Origin: Streptomyces sp. NBC_00690
GTDB lineage: Bacteria; Actinomycetota; Actinomycetes; Streptomycetales; Streptomycetaceae
Direction of reading: 5' to 3'
Length of the DNA: 64,000 nucleotides
NCBI RefSeq assembly: GCF_036226685.1
Contig: NZ_CP109009.1
Location: forward strand, 8,397,501-8,461,500
Part shown: piece by piece, positions 28,901 through 40,900 of the stretch
Layout of the letters: the number at the start of each line of letters is the position of its first letter
How positions within the stretch are numbered: position 1 is the stretch's first letter
Program-made: the position numbers and the translations under genes
The notes under the pieces: model-generated
Database searches by the model: none
Told to the model about the DNA's origin: nothing
The model's input: the letters and a program-made list of their open reading frames with translations, nothing else

Positions 28901-31900
28901 CACGTACGCCTTCCAGCGCCGGCGGTACTGGCTCGACGCGCCGCGCACCTCCGGTGACGTAGCCGGACTCGGGCTGACGTCATTGGACCACCCGCTGCTG
29001 GGCGCGGTCGTCGGTCTCGCCGATGCCGACGGTCTCCTGTTGACCGGCCGGCTCGCCACCCGAACTCATCCCTGGCTCGCGGACCATGTCGTGATGGGTA
29101 CCGTCATCCTGCCCGGTGCGGCGTTCGTGGAACTCGCGATCCGCGCGGGGGATCACCTCGGCTGCGGCCTCCTCACCGAACTGACCCTCCAGGCGCCGCT
29201 GATTGTCCCCGAACACGGCGGTGTTGTCGTACAGGTCTCGGTCGGCCAAGCCGGCGGCTTCGGCGAACGATCCCTCGCCATCCACTCGCGCGCCGAGGAC
29301 ACGGACCCCGACGGCACCTGGACCTGCCACGCCACCGGTGTGCTGATGCCCGATGACCCCGGCGCCACCACGGCGACCCTTACCCCGGACGGCACCGAAT
29401 CGGACGTCTGGCCGCCCACCGGTTCGACCCCCCTCGACCTCACGGACTTCTATGACCGTCTGGCCGAACACTCCTTCGGCTACGGCTCCGCATTCCAAGG
29501 GCTCCGCGCCGCCTGGCACCGGGGGAACGAGGTGTTCGCCGATGTGTCCCTGCCGGCGGACCCTGACATCCAGGGCGACGCAGCCAGGTTCGGTCTCCAC
29601 CCGGCACTCCTCGACGCGGCTCTCCACGGCGTCGGGTTCGGCCCCATCGGCGACATGGGCGCCGGACGGATCGCCTTCGCCTGGGAGAACGTACGCCTGT
29701 ACGCCACCGGAGCAACACGGCTGCGGGTGCGCATCACCCCCGCGGGCAGCGATGCCGTGGCCGTGGTCGTGGCCGATGACACGGGTCGGACGGTTGCCTC
29801 CGTCGACACCCTCACCTTCCGCGAAGCACGCGAAGAACACTTGCGTGCCGCACTGGCCGAGCAGCATCGGGCCCTCTACCGCACGGACTGGCACGGCACT
29901 CCGTTCACGGACGCCGGTGTGAACACGATCGGGGCATGTGCCCTCGTCGGAGTCACGGCGAACAGCCCCATGGATCGTGAGGCCGAGGGACTGCGTGAGA
30001 GTGGGGCGAGCCCGGACGTCTACCAAGACCTCGCAGCCCTCGCCGACTCCATCTCTGCCGGCGCACTCGTGCCCGAAACGGTCATCGCCATTGCGCCGAT
30101 GCCCGGCGGTGCTGACGCACGTCCACTCGACGAAATGGCAGGCAACGACACGCGCACTGATGCGGCAGTCGTGCGAGAGATCGCGAAGGACACCCTTGCC
30201 TTCATCCAGGCATGGCTCGGCGACCGACGATTCGCCGACACCCGGTTGGTCATGCTCACCCAAGGTGCAGCCGCCCTGCCCCGACCGGACGGCAGAACAC
30301 CGGACACCCGCCCCGAGCACGCTGCCATCTGGGGCCTGATCCGCTCGGCCCAGTCTGAACAGCCAGGCCGGTTCGTCCTCGCGGATACCGATGGAAAGTC
30401 GGCGTCCCTTCGCCACCTCCCCGATGCGATCGCGACCGACGAGCCCCAGTTCGCCCTTCGCACGGGAACGATGTCCGTACCGAGGTTGGCACCAGTAACG
30501 ATCGGTGCGCCCTCGACATCCACCGCCCCCAATGAACTCAATCCACACGGCACTGCACTGATCACCGGTGGTACGGGAGCTCTCGGCAGACTGCTTGCGG
30601 CACACCTCATCACCCACCACCACATACGCAACATCGTTCTGACCAGCCGCCGAGGTCCGGACGCCGAAGGCATGGAGCAGCTCCTCGCCGAACTGTCCGC
30701 GCTCGGCGACTCCGTGACCGTCACCATTGCGGCCTGCGATGCAGCCGACAGAGGCTCCCTCGCCGACCTCCTCGCCTCCCTCCCCGAAGACCGGCCTCTG
30801 ACCGCAGTCGTCCACGCCGCCGCTGTCGTCGCAGGCGGCCTCATCGCCTCCCTCACCGGAGACGATCTCGACCTGGTGTTGCGACCCAAGGTCGATGCCG
30901 CCCTCAACCTCCATGAGCTCACCCGAGACATGGAACTGGCGGCCTTCGTCCTCTTCTCGTCCTTCTCAGGCACACTCGGCGGCGCCGGACAAAGCGCCTA
31001 CGCTGCCGGCAACGCCTTCCTCGACTCACTCGCCGAACACCGAAAGGCACACGGCCTGCCTGCCACCTCCCTCGCCTGGGGAGTCTGGGACGCGCGGGGC
31101 GAACAGACCCGACTCAAGACCAGCGACCTGAACCGCATGACCCGAGCCGGACTCGTACCGCTCGAAGCGAGCGAGGGCCTGCGCCTGTTCGACACCGCAC
31201 TCACCCTCGGCGACCCGGTGCTTGCACCCGTACACCTCGATCTGGCCGCACTGCGCGCCCGAGCCGCATCAGGTCCGGTGCCTCCCCTCCTCCGCGGCTT
31301 GATCCGCACACCGTCCCGACGCTCCGCCACCACATCGACACTCACCGGTGCCCAAGGCGCACTCTCGGCTGAGCTGGCAGCACTAGCCGAGCTGCCCCCC
31401 GGCGAACGCACAGCGGCCATGGTCACACTTGTACGGGCTCAGGCAGCCGCTGTACTCGGCCACGCGGCCCCCGACGCCATCGACCCTGAGCGGGCCTTCC
31501 GAGAGCTCGGTTTCGACTCCCTCGCCGCCATGGAACTCCGCAACCGGCTCGGCACTGTCGTCGGCGTCCGGTTGCCGGCTACTGTCGTCTTTGACCACCC
31601 AACTCCTTCCTCGCTTGCAGAGCACCTGCTTCGAGAGATCCCCGGAGCCGGTCCGAAGGCGGTCACCGCCGCACGTGCTGTTGTGCCTTCCCACCGCAGT
31701 ATCGATGAGCCCATCGCGATCGTGGGCATGGGCTGCCGCTTCCCCGGTGATGTGTCCGGACCTGAGGACCTCTGGCACCTGCTGGTCACGGAAACCGACG
31801 CCATCACCGGCCTTCCAACCGACCGCGGATGGAACCTGGACACCCTCTACGACCCGGACCCGGCGAACCCTGGCACCAGCTACGTCCGTGAAGGCGGCTT

Positions 31901-34900
31901 CCTGCACGGCGCTGCCCGGTTCGACCCCGACTTCTTCGGGATCTCACCACGTGAAGCCCTGGCCATGGACCCTCAGCAGCGACAACTACTCGAAGTCAGC
32001 TGGGAGACGTTCGAGCGTGCAGGCATCGACCCCGCACAACTGCGGGGCAGTCGGACAGGTGTCTTCGCGGGAACCAACGGACAGGACTACGCGGCCGGGC
32101 TGACCGATCAATCGGAAGACGCCCTGGAAGGCCATCTTTTGACTGCCAACTCGGCGTCGGTGGTCTCGGGGCGGTTGTCGTACACCTTTGGTCTTGAGGG
32201 GCCTGCGGTGACGGTGGATACGGCGTGTTCTTCGTCGTTGGTGGCGTTGCATCTCGCGGTTCAGTCGTTGCGGCAGGGCGAATGCGATCTGGCGCTGGCC
32301 GGTGGAGTCACCGTCATGTCCACGCCTGGCGCACTGATCGGCTTCAGCCGGCAGCGCGGCCTCGCCAAGGACGCCCGCTGCCGAGCCTTCGCCGCCTCTG
32401 CCGACGGCACGGGACTGTCCGAAGGTGTGGGGATGCTGCTGGTGGAGCGGTTGTCGGATGCTCGTCGGCTGGGGCATCGAGTGTTGGCTGTGGTGCGGGG
32501 TTCTGCGGTGAATCAGGATGGTGCGTCGAATGGTCTTACTGCGCCGAATGGTCCTGCGCAGCAGCGGGTGATTCGGCAGGCGTTGGCGAATGCGCGGTTG
32601 AGCTCGGCTGATGTGGATGTGGTGGAGGCGCACGGTACGGGTACGTCGTTGGGCGACCCGATCGAGGCGCAGGCACTACTGGCGACCTATGGTCAGGACC
32701 GCCCGGCGGATCGTCCTCTCCTTCTCGGCTCACTGAAGTCGAACATTGGTCATACGCAGGCGGCTGCGGGTGTGGCGGGTGTGATCAAGATGGTGATGGC
32801 GATGCGGCACGGTGTCGTGCCGCGTACGTTGCATGTGGATGAGCCGTCTCCGCATATCGACTGGTCGGCGGGGGCCGTCGAGCTGGCTACCGAGCCGCTG
32901 GAATGGGCAGCAGTTGAGGGGCGTCCTCGTCGGGCGGGGGTGTCCTCCTTCGGAGTGAGCGGCACCAATGCCCACGTCGTCATCGAACAAGCCCCGGTCG
33001 AGGACCCCACGACACACACGGATCCGCAGCCGGACTCCGGTCCGGTCGTTCAGCCCTGGCTGATATCAGCCAAGGACGAGAAGGGACTGCGAGCTCAGGC
33101 GGAACTCCTCCTTGCCCATGTCCAGAGCACCCCGGCCCTTCCTCTTGGCGACATCGCCCTCTCACTGGCGACCACGCGCGCCTTCTTCCCTCACCGGGCA
33201 GCAGTCGTCGGCAACGGGCGTGATGAGTTGCTGCGCGGATTGTCCGCGCTGACCATGACGGATCGCGAAGCCCACCAGGACTTGGTTTCCGGCACCGCGC
33301 TGCCCACAGTGAAGACGGCGTTTGTGTTTTCGGGGCAGGGGAGTCAGTGGTGGGGTATGGGGCGTGGGTTGTATGAGTTGTTCCCGGTGTTTGCGGATGT
33401 GTTTGACACTGTGTGTGTCGGGTTGGATGGGTTGTTGGGGTGTTCGTTGCGGGAGGTGTTGTTTGAGGGTGATGGGTCGGGGTTGGCTGGTACGGGGTTG
33501 ACTCAGCCTGCGTTGTTTGTGGTGGAGGTGGCGTTGTGTGGGTTGTTGGGGTCGTGGGGTGTGGTTCCTAGTGTGGTGGCGGGTCATTCGGTGGGTGAGT
33601 TCGCTGCGGCGTATGTGGCGGGTGTGGTGTCGTTGGAGGATGCGTGCCGGTTGGTGGTGGCTCGTGGCCGGTTGATGGAGGATCTTCCGGCTGGTGGGGT
33701 GATGGTCGCGGTCGAAGCCTCTGAAGCCGACGTCCTCCCGCTCCTGGCCGGTCTGGAGGACCGGGTCGGGATTGCGGCGGTCAATAGCCCCACCTCGATC
33801 GTGCTCTCCGGCGTGGAGGATGCGGTGACCGCGGTCGTGGAACAGTTGGGGGACCGTCGTTCGAAGGCGCTGACCGTCTCCCATGCTTTCCATTCACCGT
33901 TGATGGATCCGATGCTGGACGCGTTCCGCACGGTCGCGGAGAGCGTCACCTTCCATGAGCCGACCGTGCCGATCGTGTCCACCGTCACCGGACGCCCGAT
34001 CACCACAGGCGAGATGTCGAACCCCGAGTACTGGGTCGAGCACATCCGCCAGCCGGTCCGCTATGCCGATGCGGTCCAGGCTCTGGCCGAGCAGGGGGTG
34101 AATGTCTTCCTTGAGGTCGGACCTGGCGGAGTCCTGACCGGGCTGACCCAAACCAACCTCGACCACGCAACCGCCATCCCAACGCTCCGCCCCAACACCG
34201 CCGAAGACCTCTCCGTAGCCACCGCCCTCGCCCACCTCCACGTCCACGGCACCCCCATCGACTGGCCCGCGTTCTACACCGGCCGCGGCGCCCAGCTCAT
34301 CGACCTCCCCACCTACCCCTTCCAACACCAGCACTACTGGGTATCGCCGATTGGGGCTCGCGACCCCGAAGTCGGGACGCATCCGTCGGATATCGAATTC
34401 TGGAATGCGGTGGAGAGCCAGGACCTTGCGGCGATGGCCGAACGGCTTGAGCTCCAGGTCGACGCCGACACCCCTTTCGGCACCGTACTTCCAGCACTCT
34501 CGCAGTGGCGCCGGCACCAGCGTGATCAGTCGACCATCGACGGCTGGCGATACCAAGTGTTCTGGAGGGCACTCACCAGTCAGGAATCCACAGCTCCAAG
34601 CGGGTCGTGGCTCTTGGTTCTGCCCGAAGAAACCGAGCATGTCACCGCCACCGCCCACGGAATCTCCCAAGCTCTACAAAGCCACGGTGTAGACGTCGTA
34701 CGACTCGCCGTGGCCGTTCAAGAAGACCGACAGTCCCTCGCCGGCCGCATCCGGAAGTTGCTCGACGAAGGGCAGGCCCCCACGGGGGTGCTCTCCTTGC
34801 TGGCGCTGAACGAAGAACCACACCCTGACCACCATGAACTACCCGCAGGGCTGGCCCTCACCACCGTACTGATTCAGGCGCTGGGCGATGCAGAACTGGC

Positions 34901-37900
34901 GGCACCTCTGTGGTGCGCAACCAGGGGCGCAGTGGCGGTTGGCTCCTCTGAGACGGTGAACAGCGCCCGACAAGCCATGATCTGGGGGCTCGGGCGCGCC
35001 ACGGCGTTGGAGTATCCCTCGCGCTGGGGCGGCCTGGTCGACCTGCCTGCGAAGCTGGACGACCGTGCCGCAAAGCGACTGCTGTCGACCCTTGGCACAT
35101 CGCCGGGGGGCGAAGATCAGTTCGCTGTGCGGGCCTCTGGAGTGTTCGTCCGTCGTCTACGCCGGGCTATCGTCGCAAGCGGCTCCGCCGAGTCGGAGTG
35201 GCAGCCGCGCGGCACGGTTCTCATCACCGGCGGTACCGGTGCGCTGGGAGCACAGGTCGCACGCCATTGGGCCCGGGCCGGAGCCGAACACATCGTGCTC
35301 ACCGGACGGCGCGGGGCGCAGGCTCCCGGGGCCGTGGAACTTGCCACGGAACTGGAGGCCCTGGGCGCGACGGTGACCATCGCGGCCTGTGACGTATCGA
35401 ACCGTGAGGCCGTAGCGGATCTGCTTGCGTCACTCCCCGTCGAGCACCACCCCTTGACCGCGGTGGTGCACGCGGCTGGTGTTCCCCAGTTCAGTCCCAC
35501 CGATTCCTTGAGCTGTGCCGATCTTGCGGCCGTACTCTCCGCCAAGGTATCCGGGGCGATCCATCTGGATGAGCTGCTGGGCGATCGAGAGCTGGATGCC
35601 TTCGTCCTGTTCTCTTCCGTCGCCGGAGTATGGGGCAGCGGCGGGCAGGCGGCCTACTCCGCCGCCAACAGCTTCCTTGACGGGCTCGCGGAACAGCGCA
35701 GGTCCCGAGGGCTGACCGCCACGGCGGTGGCATGGGGGCCGTGGGCCGACGCGGGCATGGCGGGCGACGACGAGGCGGAGTCCCATCTTCGGCGCCGCGG
35801 CCTGCCTTCGATGTCACCCGACTTGGCACTCCATGCCCTCCAGCGGACCCTGCAACTGAACGACACCGCCACCGTGCTGGCCGACATCGCCTGGGACCGC
35901 TTCGCTCCCGCCTTCACCGTCGCCCGGCCCAGTGCGCTGCTCGCCGATCTGGCCGAGGCCCAAAGTGCGTTGACCGTGTCGGAAGGCTCTGCCACCGGAG
36001 CGGTGGAGAACGGGGCAGCGGCAGGGGGATCGCGACTCGCCCGACTCTCGCCTATCGAACGACGCCGAACCCTCCTCGAACTCGTACGTACCGAGGTGGC
36101 CCGAGCGCTGGGACACGTCGGACCCGAAGGCGTGGCGTCGGACCGGGCATTCAAGGACCTGGGATTCGATTCGCTGACCGGCATCGAACTCCGCAACAGA
36201 CTGCAACATCTCACCGGTCTCTCTCTGTCGACCACATTGGTGTTCGACCAGCCCAACGCGGAAGCACTCGCCACCTTCCTCAGCTCCGAGCTCGCCGGCG
36301 ATGACACGGCCGGGAGCGGAGACCGGTCGAGTGAATCAACATCGACGGCAGCTGGCCACACCTTCTCCGGATCGGTGGTCGGCAACGGCGAGCCGATGGC
36401 GATCGTGGCCATGAGCTGCCGTTTCCCTGGCGGCGCGAACTCTCCCGAGGAGCTGTGGCAGCTACTCGCGAACGGAGTCGATGCCGTCTCCCGGTTCCCC
36501 ACCGATCGTGGCTGGGATCTCGAAGCTCTGTACCACCCGGACCCCGAGCACGCCGGCACCACGTACGTCGATGAGGGTGCCTTCCTCTACGACGCAGGCC
36601 GATTCGACTCCGGGTTCTTCGGAATCTCCCCCCGCGAGGCGTTGGCGATGGATCCGCAGCAGCGGCTGCTGCTGGAGACCTCCTGGGAGGCTCTGGAGCG
36701 GGCACGGCTCGCGCCATCCTCCCTGCGCGGCTCACGAACGGGAGTTTTCATCGGCTCCGGCTACCAGGGGTACGGCGCGGGCCTGGCCGACCTGCCGGAA
36801 GGTGTCGAGGGGCATCTGCTCACCGGCTCCAGCAGCAGCGTCATGTCAGGTCGGATCGCCTACTCGCTTGGCCTTGAGGGGCCTGCCGTCACGGTTGACA
36901 CGGCCTGCTCGTCATCGCTGGTCGCCCTGCACCTGGCCGTTCAGTCGCTACGGCAGGGCGAGTGTGAACTAGCACTCGTCGGCGGCGCTGCCGTGATGTC
37001 CAGCCCGAACGCGTTTATCGAGTTCAGCCGCCAGCGGGGACTTGCGACCGATGGCCGCTGCAAGCCGTTCTCCGCGGCTGCGGATGGTACGGGTTGGGGT
37101 GAGGGTGTGGGGATGTTGCTGGTGGAGCGGCTGTCGGACGCCCGTCGGCTCGGTCATCCGGTCCTCGCTGTGGTCCGGGGGAGTGCGGTGAACCAGGACG
37201 GTGCGTCCAACGGTCTGACCGCGCCCAGCGGGCCCGCACAGGAGCGAGTCATCGAGCAGGCCCTGGCCTCAGCCGGTCTATCGGCCTCCGACGTGGATGC
37301 GGTGGAGGCCCACGGCACGGGGACCGCACTGGGCGATCCGATCGAGGCTCGCGCTCTGCTGGCCACGTACGGCCGGGAACGGCCGGTAGGCCGTCCCCTC
37401 CTTCTTGGCTCACTCAAGTCGAACATCGGACACACTCAAGCCGCCTCGGGCATCGCCGGCGTCATCAAGACCGTCCTGGCGCTTCAGCACGGCCTGCTTC
37501 CCAAGACCCTGCACGTGGACGAACCGTCACCGCATGTGGACTGGTCGGGCGGAACGGTACAACTGCTCGCTGAGTCGGTGCCGTGGGAGGACAATGGCCG
37601 GCTTCGACGGGCAGCGGTGTCTTCCTTCGGTGTGAGCGGCACCAACGCCCACACCATCATCGAGCAGGCACCGGCGTCCGCCGACGAACCGGCCGAACGG
37701 GAGAGCAGCGACGGTGAGCGCCACCAACTCTGGGTGGTGTCCGGTAGGGACGAGGCGGCATTGCGTGACAACGCGCGCAATCTCGCCACCTTCGCGCGGA
37801 ACGCTCAGGGGATTGCCGCGATGGACGTCGCCCATTCCCTGGCTGAGTCGCGTACGGCTCTGGCGCACCGAGCTGTTGTCTTGGGTCGGACCACAGCCGA

Positions 37901-40900
37901 ACTGACGGCCGGTCTTGATGGGCTGGGCAGAGGAGTGCACTCCGCCGAGACAGTCAGCGGTCTTGCTTCGTCTGATGCCAGGCTGGCGTTTGTGTTTTCG
38001 GGGCAGGGGAGTCAGTGGTGGGGTATGGGGCGTGGTTTGTATGAGTTGTTTCCGGTGTTTGCGGATGTGTTTGACACTGTGTGTGTCGGGTTGGATGGGT
38101 TGTTGGGGTGTTCGTTGCGGGAGGTGTTGTTTGAGGGTGATGGGTCGGGGTTGGCTGGTACGGGGTTGACTCAGCCTGCGTTGTTTGTGGTGGAGGTGGC
38201 GTTGTGTGGGTTGTTGGGGTCGTGGGGTGTGGTTCCTGCTGTGGTGGCGGGTCACTCGGTGGGTGAGTTCGCTGCCGCGTATGTGGCGGGTGTGGTGTCG
38301 TTGGAGGATGCGTGCCGGCTGGTGGTGGCTCGCGGCCGGTTGATGGAGGATCTTCCGGCTGGTGGGGTGATGGTCGCGGTCGAAGCATGCGAAGCCGACG
38401 TCCTCCCGCTCCTCGCTGGCCTGGAGGATCAGGTCGGGATTGCGGCGGTCAATAGCCCCACCTCGATCGTGCTCTCCGGCACCCACGACGCGGTCACCGC
38501 GGTCGTGGAACAGCTAGGTGACCGGCGTTCGAAGGCGCTGACCGTCTCCCATGCCTTCCATTCACCGTTGATGGATCCGATGCTGGACGCGTTCCGTACG
38601 GTCGCGGAGAGCGTCACGTTCCATGAGCCGACCGTGCCGATTGTGTCCACGGTCACCGGCCGCCCGATCAGCACCGGCGAGATGTCGAACCCCGAGTACT
38701 GGGTTCAGCACATCCGCCAACCCGTCCGCTACGCCGATGCGGTCCAGGCACTGGCCGAGCAGGGGGTGAATGTCTTCCTTGAAGTCGGACCTGGCGGAGT
38801 CCTCACCGGGTTGACCCAAACCAACCTCGACCATGCAACCGCCGTCCCGACCCTACGAGCAGATGCCCGGAGCGAAGACGCTGCGCTGCTCGCAGCGGCG
38901 GCCCGTCTCCATGTGCGCGGGGTGGACCTCCACTGGTCGGCAGTCCTGGGACCGGACCGGATGCGGCGTATCGACCTGCCCACGTACTCCTTCCAGCGAG
39001 CCCACTACTGGCTCGACGCAGGCAACACCAACGCCGTTGGTTCCCTCAACCCCGAAGATCCGGCGGAGTCGGAGTTCTGGGACACCGTTGAGAACGGACG
39101 GCCCGATGCCGTGCCCGAATGGCTTGGGCTTCAGCAAGGCGCCTCGGTCGACTCGGTCTTCGACGCACTCGCGACCTGGCGGCGCGAGAACCGTACCCGC
39201 ACCGCTCTGGACGGCTTGCGCTACCACACGGTGTGGGAGCCGAAGACCGATCTCTCATCCGCAGCCCTCTCCGGTACCTGGGTGGTCGTGACACCCGAAG
39301 AGGAAGAAGCCGGACCTTACATCCGCATGCTGCGGAGCAGGGGCGCGCAACCTCTGTTGGTGACGGTCGCCGACCCTGGAGTCGACAGGGAATCACTGGC
39401 CGTGCTGCTCGGCAAAGCCATGGCCGGCCACGACGGATCTCTCAACAGCCGCCAAGAGCACGACATCACCGGTGTGTTGTCGCTGCTGGCAATCGATGAC
39501 CGGGTGCACCCGGACCAGCCAGGTCTACCGTCCAGTTTGACGTCCACCGTCGCACTGATCCAGGCACTGACCGACATGACGATGAACGCTCCCCTGTGGT
39601 GTGTCACACGGGCCGCGGTCTCCGTCAGTTCCTCCGAGCCGCCACTACGGCCGCTGCAGGGGCTCCTATGGGGCCTGGGGCGGGCGGCTGCGTTGGAAAG
39701 CCCGGAGCGTTGGGGCGGGCTGGTCGATCTGCCTGCCACACGGGACGACCGCTCACTCAGCCGGCTCGCGGATGTCCTGGCCGCAGCCGATGCCGAGGAC
39801 CAGCTCGCCGTACGCGGCGCGACCGTGCTGGTACGCAGACTGACCCGCTCACCCCGGACCAGCGGCCCCGTCACCCACAACGGTTGGAAGCCCCGCGGAA
39901 CCGTCCTGATCACCGGGGGTACGGGTGCACTCGGTGGGCACGCCGCCAGATGGCTGGCCCGTGCCGGAGCCGACCATCTGGTTCTCACCAGCCGTCGTGG
40001 GGCACAGGCCGAAGGCGCAGCGGAACTAGCAGCAGAACTGGCGGACATGGGCACCAGGGTCACCATCGCGGCTTGTGATGTGGCTGACAAGGCGGCGGTC
40101 GCCCGACTCCTCGCCTCCCTCGCAGACGACGCGGCCCCGCTCACCGGAGTCGTACACGCGGCAGGACTTCCCCAGCTGAACTCGATCACCGACACCAGCC
40201 TGGAGGAACTGGCCGCAGTGGTGACCGCGAAGGTCGCGGGGGCGACCCACCTGGATGAGCTGCTGGGAGATCGAGAACTCGACGCCTTCATCCTCTTCTC
40301 GTCCGTGTCCGGAGTGTGGGGCAGCGGCAAGCAGGCCGCGTACTCGGCGAGCAATGCCTTCCTCGACGCGCTGGCCCACGACCGTCGTGCCAGGGGGCTC
40401 GCCGCGACGGCCGTCGCCTGGGGCCCATGGGCCGAGAGCGGAATGGCGGCCGACGGTGGCGCCGAGGAATACCTTCGACTCAGCGGACTGCCCTCGCTCT
40501 CGCCTGACCTCGCCGTATCGGCCCTACAACTCGCCATGGACCGTGACGAGACCGCGGTGGTGGTGGCCGATGTGGACTGGGAGCGGTTTGCTCCTTCCTT
40601 CACCATCGGCCGCCCGAGCCCCCTCCTCGCAGACCTTCCGGAAGCTCGCGCGGCGCTGGAAGGCGACAGCGCCAACAGCGGAGGGAGCACCGTCACCCAG
40701 CCCGGGCGAGACGCGGTCGAACTGGTGCAGAAGCTATCCGACCTCTCCGCTCAGGACCGGCACGACCTTCTGTTGGAGATCGTGCAGCGAGAGGCCGCCG
40801 CTGTGCTGGGCTACTCCCACACCGACGCCATCGAACCCGAGCGAGCATTTCGAGAGCTCGGCTTCGACTCGCTCACGGCAGTCGAGCTCCGCAACCGACT

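Noticed and set aside
28980..30914. 644-codon open frame on the minus strand
   Set aside because: Antisense to DH6-KR6 of PKS C; same cause, no domain content.
34343..35210. Possible degenerate DH between AT and KR in modules 7, 8, 9, 11 and 12
   Set aside because: No HxxxGxxxxP or HPALLD motif is present. The segments align with each other as a short linker plus the KR structural half (FW..VE....., WRY...W, APLWC.TRGAV), so DH is absent rather than broken.
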